DNA of 61,378 nt from assembly GCA_014860625.1 (NCBI GenBank), contig JACZJJ010000099.1, forward strand, positions 1 to 61,378, written 5' to 3'. The DNA comes from Bacteroidales bacterium (GTDB lineage Bacteria; Bacteroidota; Bacteroidia; Bacteroidales; FEN-979). Below, piece after piece: positions 1-9,126 of the stretch (positions are counted from its first letter, which is position 1; the number at the start of each line of letters is the position of its first letter). The position numbers and the translations under genes are program-made. Below the pieces are notes generated by a model that saw only the letters and a list, made by a program, of their open reading frames with translations, did no database searches and was not told the DNA's origin.

Positions 1-1006
1 GCTTATACACACTGTCTAACCCATCAACAATGCGCTGGATAAACATGAGATGCTCCTCTTCAGAAGAAATATGGTATTCACTCTGTAACAGCTTGGAAAA
101 TCCAAGAATGGCATTGAAGGGGCCTTTCAGGTCATGGGATATGATGGAGAAAAATTTATCCTTGTTCGAGTTCAACTCCTTCAGTTTGCTTTCCGATTCG
201 CGAAGGCGGTTTTCAACCAGGCTGCGCCGGTTTGACTCCAGGTCCAACTGGTCAAGCATCTCGTTCAATGACTTCGCGATAGACCCGATTTCATCATGAA
301 AGAATACGGGGACCCTCTCCTGGGTGTTTCCTTTTGTTCGGTTTGCCATGACGTTCTTCATGGCATCTGCAGGAATGAGAACAAAACGACGGATGATTAT
401 ATAGATGAAAATAGAAATAAAAAACGTTGACGAAGCTAATCCGGCAGCCATCAGGAAGATTGACCGTTTTAACTCCTGAAGAATTGAATACACATTAAGT
501 TCCAGAAGCAGGGCTCCGTTACCAACCATCCCGGCATTCCCTTTGGGCCTGGTAACTTTCAGGGAGGTAATATAAATAAATGAATCGTCAATACGCTTTT
601 CATAGCTGTATCCCTGGGTGGAGGTAGCTGAAGCAATCAGGAGCGGCCGGTCAGGAATCTCAGGAATGGATGAAATATCCTGATCCAGCCATTGAACCTT
701 TGATGAGGCAAAAACAACAGGAGGATTTCCTGATACTGTAACAATCAGTGTTACATCAGGATCGAGGACAAGAGTGGTGACAAGGCGCTGGATCTGGTGA
801 GGATCCTGTGAAGCATCGCTTGTGTAAATAATCGTACTGGCAATTGTCTCCGCCCGTTTTTTTATTTCATTTTCATAGGTTTGAACCAGGTATTCGTGAA
901 AAACCCAAAAGGTCACGCCAAACACAATGAATGAAAATCCTATCAGGGGGACCAGAATTTTAAACCTCAACGATAATTTCAACGAAACTGAAACGAGTTT
1001 GGCCAT
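1..1006 (-). CDS. sensor histidine kinase, partial (catalytic domain beyond left edge)
   Basis: The translated sequence shows a membrane-bound sensor kinase: first membrane helix at about residues 16-36, a periplasmic sensor region of about 135 residues, a second helix near 178-198, a HAMP-like linker and coiled coil, then the H-box SHDLKGPFNAILGF with the predicted phospho-accepting His near residue 291. The window ends inside the HisKA domain, so the ATP-binding domain is not visible. The chosen ATG (1006) overlaps the 3' end of the upstream substrate-binding lipoprotein gene by 47 bases, so the two are co-transcribed and probably work together, the lipoprotein perhaps delivering a ligand signal. 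The ligand cannot be told from sequence. Confidence 0.88.
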   Translation of the reverse strand, partial: MAKLVSVSLKLSLRFKILVPLIGFSFIVFGVTFWVFHEYLVQTYENEIKKRAETIASTIIYTSDASQDPHQIQRLVTTLVLDPDVTLIVTVSGNPPVVFASSKVQWLDQDISSIPEIPDRPLLIASATSTQGYSYEKRIDDSFIYITSLKVTRPKGNAGMVGNGALLLELNVYSILQELKRSIFLMAAGLASSTFFISIFIYIIIRRFVLIPADAMKNVMANRTKGNTQERVPVFFHDEIGSIAKSLNEMLDQLDLESNRRSLVENRLRESESKLKELNSNKDKFFSIISHDLKGPFNAILGFSKLLQSEYHISSEEEHLMFIQRIVDGLDSVYK

Positions 1007-2000
1007 GTAATTTTTGCTCGGATAAAGCTTCGGAAGCAGGACCCTGGTTAATTAGATCTGACACGTTGATATCATTTGTTATCACACCTGTTTCCCTGAG
1101 AACCTCAAGGGCATTTTCAGCCGCTATAAATAACTGTCCGTTTGGTTTAAAATAATTGATCTGGTTTTTCAGAGGCTCCACTGAAATACCGAGAAAGGCA
1201 TCCCGAATATCAGGTACTGAAATTTGTTCATGTTCGGCCATGATCTCAAGAGCCTCTTCAGGATATTCATTGAAGTATTGAATTGCACGGTCAATACACC
1301 GGAGAATTTTTGCCAGATCCCCAACCCTTGCATCAATGAACTGCTCATCAGCAATCAATGCATCAACAATGTAACCGGGAATCTGAGAGCTATTGAATAA
1401 TATATTGGCGTTTCCTTTATTCAGCACCTTCACAGATGTAGGAGGATATGTACAGATGGCATCCACATTGCTGTTTTCGAAACTATCTTCCATGCCATTC
1501 TGAGCCATCGGGACCAACACAACATCAGAAATAGTCATCTTGTGATGTTTTAAGGCCAGATTTATTGTGAGAAGATCCAGGGACGCAGGTTCTACTCCTA
1601 CTCTTCTCCCTTTTAATTCAGAAACTGTTTTAATGGGTTCTTTTCCCAGGATGACATCGGCTCCATTTGAAAAATCAGTAACATAAAAAGCCTGAGGGGA
1701 TTTATAGGAACTCTCTTTAATTATAAGTAACTCCACAATTGTTGCGGCAACTACATCAATCTGTCCACGCTCAAACGCGCGTCTTGAGTCGCTGATTGAA
1801 ACGAAATCAAACAGCTGAACGTCCAGCCCCTCATCTTGAAAAAAACCTTTCTTGTCTGCAAGGTAGAGAAATTCAAATCCTGGCCAAAGATTCATTCCGA
1901 TACGAATGACAGGAGCCTCTTTTTTACAGGCCGAGAAGGAGAGAACCAGGCCGAGGATGCCTATGATGGACACTCCAATAAGTCTCTTGATTTGTTTCAT
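960..2000 (-). CDS. NMT1/SsuA-like ABC-type substrate-binding lipoprotein
   Basis: A 346-residue periplasmic binding protein. The N-terminus has a signal peptide ending in a lipobox-like SFSAC, so it is likely lipid-anchored. The sequence IRIGMNLWPGFEFLYLADKKG and the later phrase KGRRVGVEPAS are typical of the NMT1/THI5/SsuA fold, which binds small organics such as sulfonates, pyrimidine precursors or nitrate. No ABC permease or ATPase lies beside it. Instead a histidine kinase gene overlaps its end, which suggests a sensory rather than transport role. That is inference; transporter genes could lie left of the window. The ATG at 2000 follows a TATCTTTG promoter word. Confidence 0.85.
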   Translation of the reverse strand: MKQIKRLIGVSIIGILGLVLSFSACKKEAPVIRIGMNLWPGFEFLYLADKKGFFQDEGLDVQLFDFVSISDSRRAFERGQIDVVAATIVELLIIKESSYKSPQAFYVTDFSNGADVILGKEPIKTVSELKGRRVGVEPASLDLLTINLALKHHKMTISDVVLVPMAQNGMEDSFENSNVDAICTYPPTSVKVLNKGNANILFNSSQIPGYIVDALIADEQFIDARVGDLAKILRCIDRAIQYFNEYPEEALEIMAEHEQISVPDIRDAFLGISVEPLKNQINYFKPNGQLFIAAENALEVLRETGVITNDINVSDLINQGPASEALSEQKLHGQTRFSFVEIIVEV

Positions 2001-2062
2001 CGTTTCATGAAATTATACGCCAGATCCTTTAGACAGAATGCTTGGGGGCTCCATAGCATAAT

Positions 2063-2070
2063 CAAAGATA
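2063..2070 (-). promoter_or_regulatory. Bacteroidota -7 element (TATCTTTG) for the lipoprotein gene
   Basis: TATCTTTG matches TAnnTTTG and lies about 60 bases before the ATG at 2000. No convincing -33 TTTG is seen. The word AAAGATA is repeated in inverted orientation at 2082-2088, so a mirror-image element faces the divergent gene at 2115. Confidence 0.45.
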
Positions 2071-2114
2071 TACTTTTTTCGTATCTTTAGATAAATTTTA
2101 AGTTTAATACGAGT

Positions 2115-5033
2115 ATGATAAGATCAGCCGTCTTGCTTTTCACGATTTTCTTACTGTGGCATCCGTTGGTAACTGCCCAAAAGGTTGACAATTTTCGGCT
2201 CAAAGAGATGATTCAGCGGTTTAAAGGGGATGCTAAAGGTCCATATAAAGACATCCGTTGGTTTTGCAAGGATGGCACGACCGTTCCAGGAACAGAAAGA
2301 TGCCCCGAACCCGGAATCCAGCGCGCCAGGTACAAAGATGAAGTCATTGCTTTGGGTAAAACCCACCATATTTTCCTGGGTCAGATTTTGTCAACAACCC
2401 CTTTTGATGATTTCTGGGATACCTCCTTCAATCACTCAAGGCTGAAACAGTACCAGATCGAGAAATATCTTCAACTCAATGATAACGGATGGATCCTAAA
2501 ACGTGCCAGGTTTTACCGGGGAGCCTATCAGGCAGAAGATGAAGAGGCTTGGGGGGCTGATTTTCTGCAATGGTTGCTGTCAAATGATCAGGTTGTACGC
2601 AAGAATTATTTCCTGGTCCGGAATGCCGTAAAGGACATTCCACATATGGTGAGTAACTCAAGAGCCGAAAAGATAAGAGCGCTTTCCAGGGAGATATCAG
2701 ACAGCATCCCTTCATTCATGAACATCAGGGTAAAAATCCATGGGCAACCGGATAATTCTGACATTCAACGAGTCATTGCATATAAGCAAAGTCATGAACA
2801 GGGGTTGAAACAGGGATTGAGAATGAAACTTGATCTCCTTCTCGCTGAAATGACAGCATTTTATGCACCTCCTGATCTTCAGTCATTAAAAAGGTTTATC
2901 AAAGTGCTACCAAAAGAAGCTGAGTTATATCATTCACTTGCCGGTTCGATTGATAAACTGAGTGAACTGGAACCAGGTACCGACAGGGTAACAGATATGG
3001 CAGACATGCTCTGGACCATCAGGGTGGGACTCAGCAACCCGGCATATAAAAAGTCCCGGTTATCATTGTTGGATCTTTCTGTTGCATTGGAAGAGATGAT
3101 TTTCACAGAGATCTCTTTATGGAAACCCAATCGGTTGGAATCCCTGCTTCGGAAGATCTCGGTCTTAAGCAGAGCCGTTGCCGGATGCGGCTATCTCGAG
3201 AAATGGGAGTGGGAACGAATATCTTACCAACTCCATGTTCCAGCTGGAAACAGTATCACTACACATCACCTTACAAACTATCTGGAATCGGCAAACCGGG
3301 TTGTTGAATGGAGTACAACCATGCTTCGTGCGACGTATGAAAACGAAGTAAGCCTTTTTAGCGGCTTTGAGCCACTTGCCAATGGATTTCAGGATGACCA
3401 GACACGCTCTTCCCTTCTGCTTCCGCTTGGCCAGTCGGCAGGTGAACTGGCCACGTTTCTGACCTCCGTTACAGGCTCATCCAACTCCATGATGACACTG
3501 AAAAACGTTGGCCAGGTTCGTGGGCTGAATCCGGGATATGCACTGGGCGAACTGGTTGTTGTGGCGAATCAGGGCGATGAGATTGAAATTTTACCGGATA
3601 AGATCTATGTATTCGACCGTCCGCCGGCTGATTTAAAACCTGTAGCAGGAATCGCCACGGTATCTGAAGGAAACCTGGTTTCACATGTTCAGCTTCTGGC
3701 AAGGAACCTGGGAATTCCCAATGCCGTAATTTCTTCCGGGAATCTTGCATCACTCAGGGAATTTAATGGTCACGAAGTCTTTTACGCCGTTTCTCCTCAG
3801 GGAAACGTTATGTTGAAGCCTGAAACGGAGATGACGGAAACAGAGAGACAGCTAGTTGAGAAAAAGCATCGAAGCGAGGAAAAAATAAACGTTCCTGTGG
3901 ACAAAATAGACCTTGCCCAAACAAGCATCCTTCATCTGAACAATGTTAACGCTATCCACTCCGGCAAACTTTGTGGCCCGAAAGCAGCCAATCTCGGGCA
4001 GCTGAAGCTGCTGTTCCCCGACAACGTTGTTGATGGCCTGGTGATTCCCTTTGGCATTTTCAGGGAACATATGAATTTGCCGATGCCTGCACAGGACACC
4101 TCCTATTGGGGCTTCCTGAACCGAACCTTCCGTCATGCGTCAGCAATGCAAAGATCTGGCAGTTCCGACCATGATGTAGAAGCGTATATGTTGTCCCGGC
4201 TGGAAGAGCTCAGATCAGCCATCCGTAATATGCAACTCATCCCCGGATTTGTATCGGATCTCCGGAAGGAGTTCACCACGGTATTTCATCAACCGATTGG
4301 ATCAATCCCCGTATTTCTCAGAAGCGATACAAACATGGAAGATCTGAAAGATTTTACCGGGGCCGGGTTGAATCTCACCTTGTTCAATGTCCTGACAGAA
4401 GAGAAAATTCTTCAGGGGATCAAAGATGTTTGGGCTTCTCCCTATTCGGAGAGAAGTTACAGATGGCGCCAGAGGTACCTTCTGAATCCGGAAAATGTAT
4501 ATCCGTCAATCCTGATTATTCCGAGCGTAAATGTGGATTATTCAGGGGTAATGATTACAAAAGGCGTAGGTTCGGGGAGTAACGAAGATCTGACGATCGC
4601 TTTCAGCCGGGGTGTTGGCGGTGCCGTTGAGGGACAGGAAGCAGAAAGTTACCTGCTTACATCACAAGGAGAGAATACTCTGTTAGCCCCGGCAAGGGAA
4701 AGCAGTTACACTTTCCTGCCTAAGACCGGAGGTGTGGAAAAGAGATCAACGACGTTCGAACACCCGATTCTTTCCAATGAAAATATTACCCAGTTACGTG
4801 AAACAGCCGGAGAAATTAAGCAAAAACTTTCTTCTTCCGGATCGGGTTTAAATCAGGAGGTTTTCGATATTGAGCTTGGGTTCATGTCCAACCGTTTATG
4901 GTTATTTCAGGTCAGGCCCTTTGTTGAAAACAAAAAAGCATTGTCCTCTACTTACCTTGAATCCATGTCACGGGAAATCCCTGATTACAGGATCCCTCTC
5001 TCTGAACCAATACCCAACAGCCATGAAAACTAA
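2115..5033 (+). CDS. exported protein with phosphohistidine and PPDK-type ATP-grasp domains (glucan-dikinase-like order)
   Basis: 972 residues. Residues 1-21 are a signal peptide ending in TAQ, so the protein should leave the cytoplasm. Residues about 30-450 match no domain I recognise and look helical. Near 465-560 is a PEP-utiliser swivelling domain with NLVSHVQLLARNLGIPNAV; its phosphorylatable His is residue 524. Residues about 610-940 resemble the pyruvate-phosphate-dikinase nucleotide-binding domain: GPKAANLGQL, VFLRSDTNMEDLKDF and the terminal DIELGFMSNRLWLFQVRPF. The PEP/pyruvate TIM barrel is absent. The order (His domain, then ATP domain at the C-terminus) is that of glucan water dikinases rather than PEP synthase. 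The acceptor is unknown. The stop overlaps the next gene by 11 bases. Confidence 0.78.
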   Translation: MIRSAVLLFTIFLLWHPLVTAQKVDNFRLKEMIQRFKGDAKGPYKDIRWFCKDGTTVPGTERCPEPGIQRARYKDEVIALGKTHHIFLGQILSTTPFDDFWDTSFNHSRLKQYQIEKYLQLNDNGWILKRARFYRGAYQAEDEEAWGADFLQWLLSNDQVVRKNYFLVRNAVKDIPHMVSNSRAEKIRALSREISDSIPSFMNIRVKIHGQPDNSDIQRVIAYKQSHEQGLKQGLRMKLDLLLAEMTAFYAPPDLQSLKRFIKVLPKEAELYHSLAGSIDKLSELEPGTDRVTDMADMLWTIRVGLSNPAYKKSRLSLLDLSVALEEMIFTEISLWKPNRLESLLRKISVLSRAVAGCGYLEKWEWERISYQLHVPAGNSITTHHLTNYLESANRVVEWSTTMLRATYENEVSLFSGFEPLANGFQDDQTRSSLLLPLGQSAGELATFLTSVTGSSNSMMTLKNVGQVRGLNPGYALGELVVVANQGDEIEILPDKIYVFDRPPADLKPVAGIATVSEGNLVSHVQLLARNLGIPNAVISSGNLASLREFNGHEVFYAVSPQGNVMLKPETEMTETERQLVEKKHRSEEKINVPVDKIDLAQTSILHLNNVNAIHSGKLCGPKAANLGQLKLLFPDNVVDGLVIPFGIFREHMNLPMPAQDTSYWGFLNRTFRHASAMQRSGSSDHDVEAYMLSRLEELRSAIRNMQLIPGFVSDLRKEFTTVFHQPIGSIPVFLRSDTNMEDLKDFTGAGLNLTLFNVLTEEKILQGIKDVWASPYSERSYRWRQRYLLNPENVYPSILIIPSVNVDYSGVMITKGVGSGSNEDLTIAFSRGVGGAVEGQEAESYLLTSQGENTLLAPARESSYTFLPKTGGVEKRSTTFEHPILSNENITQLRETAGEIKQKLSSSGSGLNQEVFDIELGFMSNRLWLFQVRPFVENKKALSSTYLESMSREIPDYRIPLSEPIPNSHEN

Positions 5034-6276
5034 ACTGATATTCCTCTTTTTATTCATCTTCCTCATCTCGCCGGATGCCATTTTCCCATACCCCTGGGAT
5101 GGATATGCCATTACAGGCATCAGGCGGTTGTACAGGCTGGAGCTGATCATGTCGGGAGCGTTGCAAGGGACTAAACCCAAGGCAGGGATGCTCAAACCAT
5201 TAAAGAGTGTTAAGCTCAACCTTGTAGGAGAAAAAGGTGCCATGCTCAACCAACTTCCAGCACCTGATCCGGATCTTCAGAAAGCCCTTAATTCCCTTTT
5301 TCCCAACATGGATGAGAGTTATTCCATCACCATCCTTGATATCACTCCAGGGAAGAAAATCCGTTATGCACGCAGGCAGGAAAACAGAGGGTTTATGCCT
5401 GGAAGTGTCGCCAAACTGGCTGTGATGGCTGGACTCTTCACAGAGCTCAGCAAACTTTACCCCGACTCGTTTGAAAAGAGGCAGGAACTGATGAAGAACC
5501 GGATGGTGAGAGGCGGGAAATGGGCAGTCCAAGATTCTCATACGGTTCCCTTCTTTGACCCAAAAACGAAAAACTCTTTCAAACGGGCGATCCAGGAGAG
5601 TGATACCTTCAACCTTTATGAATGGGCCGATCACATGATATCAGCAAGCAACAATGGAGCTGCCAGCGTGGTATGGAAAGAAGCCTTACTCATGCGTGCA
5701 TTTGGTAGGAGCTATCCCCCGACACCCCAGCAGGAGGCCGATTTTTTCAAAAATACACCGAAAGCAACATTAAGTGAAATGGCTGTGGCGGTTGTCAATG
5801 AACCCTTACAGGCAATTGGCATCACCAAAGATGAGTTTCGTCTGGGAAGCTTTTTTACCGGGGGTGCAAAAGCTTATATTCCGGGTTCGGGCGGCAGTAG
5901 CGGGTCTCCATACGGATTGATCAAATACCTGATAGCCATGGAGCAGGGGAAGATCGTTGATGAAATGTCGAGCCTTGAAATGAAACGATTGATGTTTACT
6001 TCCGACCGAAGGATCAGATATGCTTCAGCTGGTGTACTGGCCGACGCGGCTGTCTACTTTAAATCCGGAAGCCTGTATAAATGCAAGCCGGAAGAGGGAT
6101 ATACCTGTGAAAAATACATGGGAAATGTTGACAATTACATGAACTCTGTGGCGATTATCGAACACGACGACGGGACGATCTATTTGGTTGCCCTGATGTC
6201 TAATGTGCTGAAAAAGAACTCCTCCAAAGACCACTATGGACTGGCTGCACAGATTGACAGAATCATCCGGAAATAA
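5023..6276 (+). CDS. secreted class-A beta-lactamase-like serine hydrolase
   Basis: 417 residues from the ATG at 5023, chosen because a signal peptide (MKTKLIFLFLFIFL) starts there; the open frame extends further upstream without looking like protein. The active-site signatures of penicillin-recognising serine enzymes are present in order: SVAK (Ser128, Lys131), SNN (209-211) and KSG (from 347). Such proteins may be beta-lactamases, transpeptidase relatives or esterases, and I cannot choose. The gene overlaps the dikinase-like gene by 11 bases, suggesting translational coupling. A second protein with the same signatures is encoded at 9126-10076. It ends directly against the convergent translocase-like gene, with no spacer for a terminator. 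Confidence 0.82.
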   Translation: MKTKLIFLFLFIFLISPDAIFPYPWDGYAITGIRRLYRLELIMSGALQGTKPKAGMLKPLKSVKLNLVGEKGAMLNQLPAPDPDLQKALNSLFPNMDESYSITILDITPGKKIRYARRQENRGFMPGSVAKLAVMAGLFTELSKLYPDSFEKRQELMKNRMVRGGKWAVQDSHTVPFFDPKTKNSFKRAIQESDTFNLYEWADHMISASNNGAASVVWKEALLMRAFGRSYPPTPQQEADFFKNTPKATLSEMAVAVVNEPLQAIGITKDEFRLGSFFTGGAKAYIPGSGGSSGSPYGLIKYLIAMEQGKIVDEMSSLEMKRLMFTSDRRIRYASAGVLADAAVYFKSGSLYKCKPEEGYTCEKYMGNVDNYMNSVAIIEHDDGTIYLVALMSNVLKKNSSKDHYGLAAQIDRIIRK

Positions 6277-9126
6277 TTACGAATTCTGCTGCAGCATAGA
6301 AAGTGTGGAAACAGCCAGGCTGCGTAATTTTGGATTCCTGTGCCGGGTCAACGGCTCAACCAGTGGAATGAACTTATTATCCTTCTGAAGAGAGATAAGG
6401 TGTAATACGGCAAGCTTAACTCTGAAATCTTTTCCTTCGAGCAACAATCCCAAACATTGTAACTCTTCCTGAATTTTCAGATGCAGGTTCTTGATTGCCA
6501 CCTCTGAGATGGTATCAAGAAGTGCAGTTTCAACAATAGGGATTAACACCTTCTTCAGGCCGGAATCCAGAATATTGTCAAGAAACTCCACGGCATTCAT
6601 CCGGATATCAGGGTTATCACTCTGAATGCTGTTGTATATCGAGATCATATCGTCCGGAGGATACTTTAAACCCAGTAATCTGAAGATCCGTTCAAGATAT
6701 CCATCCAGACGCTTTTCAAGCAAAACAATCAGGCTTTGCCTCGCCTCTTTAAGCGGTTTTTCCTGATTCAACAAACTCCCTCCGGATTGAGACGCTGCAA
6801 GGTGCATCTCAGCATAGAGGACAGAAATGGTGTTACGGTACATTTTGGCCTCGGACAGGATACAGTTGATGATTTCGCGGTTCCTGAACTTGAGATGTGG
6901 AAATGTCTTCTTTAACGTATTCAACGACCGTAACGATTCAAGCCGGACAACCTGGTCATCAAAATCAAGAAGAGTGAATAAAAAATCAACTGCCTGCTGC
7001 GAATCCAGATTCTCAACAACGGAAGGTACCATCCTGAGAAGCTCGACGGGGGTAGCCGGATCTTCGGCCATCATCCCAAAGTTTTTCAGAATCTGTGCGC
7101 CGAAGTTTGCAAGAGCCTGTCGTGTAGGTGCGAGATACCCCTCTTTTGAAAGAAAGACAGCAAGTTTGGGAATAAAAGATGGATTCAGCGTAATTCCGGC
7201 AGAAATAATCGCTTGTTTAACAACTGCATTGGAGTTATCAGTGAAGGCATCTTCAAGAAAAGAGTAAAAATCTGCCAGATCAGCCAATCCGATCACCTTA
7301 AGTATCAGCAGTTTTGTATACTCACTTTCAATCGGGTCGTGAATGGAGGGCACCTTCTCGATCTTCTCCTGCAGTCTGCTTGCCAGGGAAAACAGCTCCA
7401 TCAGCGTTGGATTGTCACGTATCTCTCCGGCAAGACTGATCAGGGCAGCTCCGCTGACCTTGTAATCTGGATCATGCAGGTAATGGTTCATAAAATAAAC
7501 CAGCTTATCGGGATTGTGCTCAATCAGGTATTCAAACGCAGCGATTTTCACTTGCTGGTTAGGATCTTTAACTAGCTTCTCAGCCTCTTCAATGAGATGG
7601 TGCCGTTTGTAGAAATAGAGATTCTGCAATGCTTCTGCCCTGATCTCTGGCTGCGGGTGGGAAATTAGCTTACGGGTTACTTCAAAGAATCTGTCATCAT
7701 CAAGCTCTCTCACTTTCCGAAGCATATATAAAATCTGCTTCGGGGAACCATGTTCAAGTACATTGGCAATACCTCCGATCACCGATTCGTTGGCGAGATC
7801 GATCCTTTTTGGGGGACCGTCTCCTTTTGCCTGTTCGATCCTGAGTTTAAAGGATCTGAGGTATTCTTTACGAACTTTAAATGCAAAATAGCCCCAAACG
7901 ACCAACAAGGCCATGATGATCAGGCTGATATACCGTGTTGACAGATCAAATCCGGAAACAACGAAGATTAAAATCAAGCCTCCTACTCCAGTAGCTGCAC
8001 AGTCGATAAATACATCAATGAAACTCTTTGTCTGGTTTTTTATTTCCGAAGGAATCGGTAAGGCCAGAAGTTCCGTAGAGGCTTTGTTGATGGATTGTTT
8101 CAGGCTCCCGTCACTCATCTTAAGGAAAATGGCAGCCCAAAGTTCCGGAATAAACAACACCACAAACGCCCCTAGCATAATGCCGAGAGGAAGGAAGAAA
8201 AGGGAGCTCCCCACCCCAAATACACCTACAACGCGACGAGTAAGGAAAAGCTGGATCAGAAGAGAGAGTACATTAAAGTTGGAGAACCAGAAACCAAAGA
8301 AGGCGGTCAACTCATCCGGATCGCTAATTGCGGCAGAGGCTATGGCGCTAAACTGGTAATCCACCAGTTTAGCAACGATAACGCCAATCCCAATGATACT
8401 TGCCAGGTAGGTAAGATGCTTGGAGTGGCGGATCAGGGAGAATGGGTGTTCCCCAAATCCTTTCAGTCGTTTCTTCTGCACAAAATCAGACTGAATGCCC
8501 TGAACATTCTGCTTCCACAATTTTTTGGCGATAGGAATACAAAATGATAGCAGGATAGCCGATAGAAACAGAAGATTCTCGCTGGTTACTGCTTGAGCGA
8601 GTATCGAAGTAAGGTATCCCCCAAAGATCCCGCCTGCAATAGCTCCGGAACCTATAAAGCCAAAGAGTCGTTTGGCTTCACGGGAGTTGAAGATAATGTT
8701 TGCCAGGATCCAGAACTGGGAAGTAGCAAGAACTGCAAAAATGGCTACCCAGATATAAAACAAAAAAAGGATCCACCCTTCAAGGAAGCCAATATGAAGC
8801 AGAACACCGAAGACAACAAGGATAACGATGGATGAGACCAGTGTACGATGAATGATCCGGTTAAGCGTGACCCGTGAAAGAAATCTCGCATAAATAATAG
8901 AGAAACCCGCAGCAAAAACAGCCACCAGTACGAATGCTTCCGGCAAGTGCTCAGCTCCTATTTTTGACAGGAAGAGCCCATTCACGGATGCCTTAACGAT
9001 CATCAGCGTAGAGATAATCAGGAAAATATAGAGTTGCATCAGGATGGCCCTGTGAAATTCGCCATCCCGGACGTCGAAAGCCCTTTTTAGAAGTGGTTTA
9101 GTGAGATTTTCTACGTAAGCGAGCAC
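6277..9126 (-). CDS. ATP/ADP-translocase-like membrane protein with C-terminal HEAT repeats
   Basis: 949 residues. The first 420 or so form about 11-12 hydrophobic helices related to the NTT/Tlc nucleotide carriers (for example LFGFIGSGAIAGGIFGGYL, and TELLALPIPSEIKNQTKSFID, a conserved stretch of that family). Residues from about 440 to the end are tandem helical HEAT-like repeats (ISHPQPEIRAEALQNLYFY, KDPNQQVKIAAFEYLIEHN, QSDNPDIRMNAVEFLDN). The repeats probably bind a partner on the cytoplasmic side. The start is GTG: the TAG stop of the upstream hydrolase gene and this GTG share one base (TAGTG), so the genes are coupled. Homologues in free-living bacteria have no settled substrate, so nucleotide transport is a family-based guess. 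Confidence 0.75.
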   Translation of the reverse strand: MLAYVENLTKPLLKRAFDVRDGEFHRAILMQLYIFLIISTLMIVKASVNGLFLSKIGAEHLPEAFVLVAVFAAGFSIIYARFLSRVTLNRIIHRTLVSSIVILVVFGVLLHIGFLEGWILFLFYIWVAIFAVLATSQFWILANIIFNSREAKRLFGFIGSGAIAGGIFGGYLTSILAQAVTSENLLFLSAILLSFCIPIAKKLWKQNVQGIQSDFVQKKRLKGFGEHPFSLIRHSKHLTYLASIIGIGVIVAKLVDYQFSAIASAAISDPDELTAFFGFWFSNFNVLSLLIQLFLTRRVVGVFGVGSSLFFLPLGIMLGAFVVLFIPELWAAIFLKMSDGSLKQSINKASTELLALPIPSEIKNQTKSFIDVFIDCAATGVGGLILIFVVSGFDLSTRYISLIIMALLVVWGYFAFKVRKEYLRSFKLRIEQAKGDGPPKRIDLANESVIGGIANVLEHGSPKQILYMLRKVRELDDDRFFEVTRKLISHPQPEIRAEALQNLYFYKRHHLIEEAEKLVKDPNQQVKIAAFEYLIEHNPDKLVYFMNHYLHDPDYKVSGAALISLAGEIRDNPTLMELFSLASRLQEKIEKVPSIHDPIESEYTKLLILKVIGLADLADFYSFLEDAFTDNSNAVVKQAIISAGITLNPSFIPKLAVFLSKEGYLAPTRQALANFGAQILKNFGMMAEDPATPVELLRMVPSVVENLDSQQAVDFLFTLLDFDDQVVRLESLRSLNTLKKTFPHLKFRNREIINCILSEAKMYRNTISVLYAEMHLAASQSGGSLLNQEKPLKEARQSLIVLLEKRLDGYLERIFRLLGLKYPPDDMISIYNSIQSDNPDIRMNAVEFLDNILDSGLKKVLIPIVETALLDTISEVAIKNLHLKIQEELQCLGLLLEGKDFRVKLAVLHLISLQKDNKFIPLVEPLTRHRNPKLRSLAVSTLSMLQQNS

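Noticed and set aside
2001-2114. TPP riboswitch before the NMT1/THI5-like gene
   Set aside because: No conserved CTGAGA or other THI-box elements on the minus strand leader; the gap is also short.
4870-5022. 51-residue N-terminal extension of the secreted hydrolase
   Set aside because: It lies inside the dikinase-like gene, and the signal peptide begins at the ATG at 5023.
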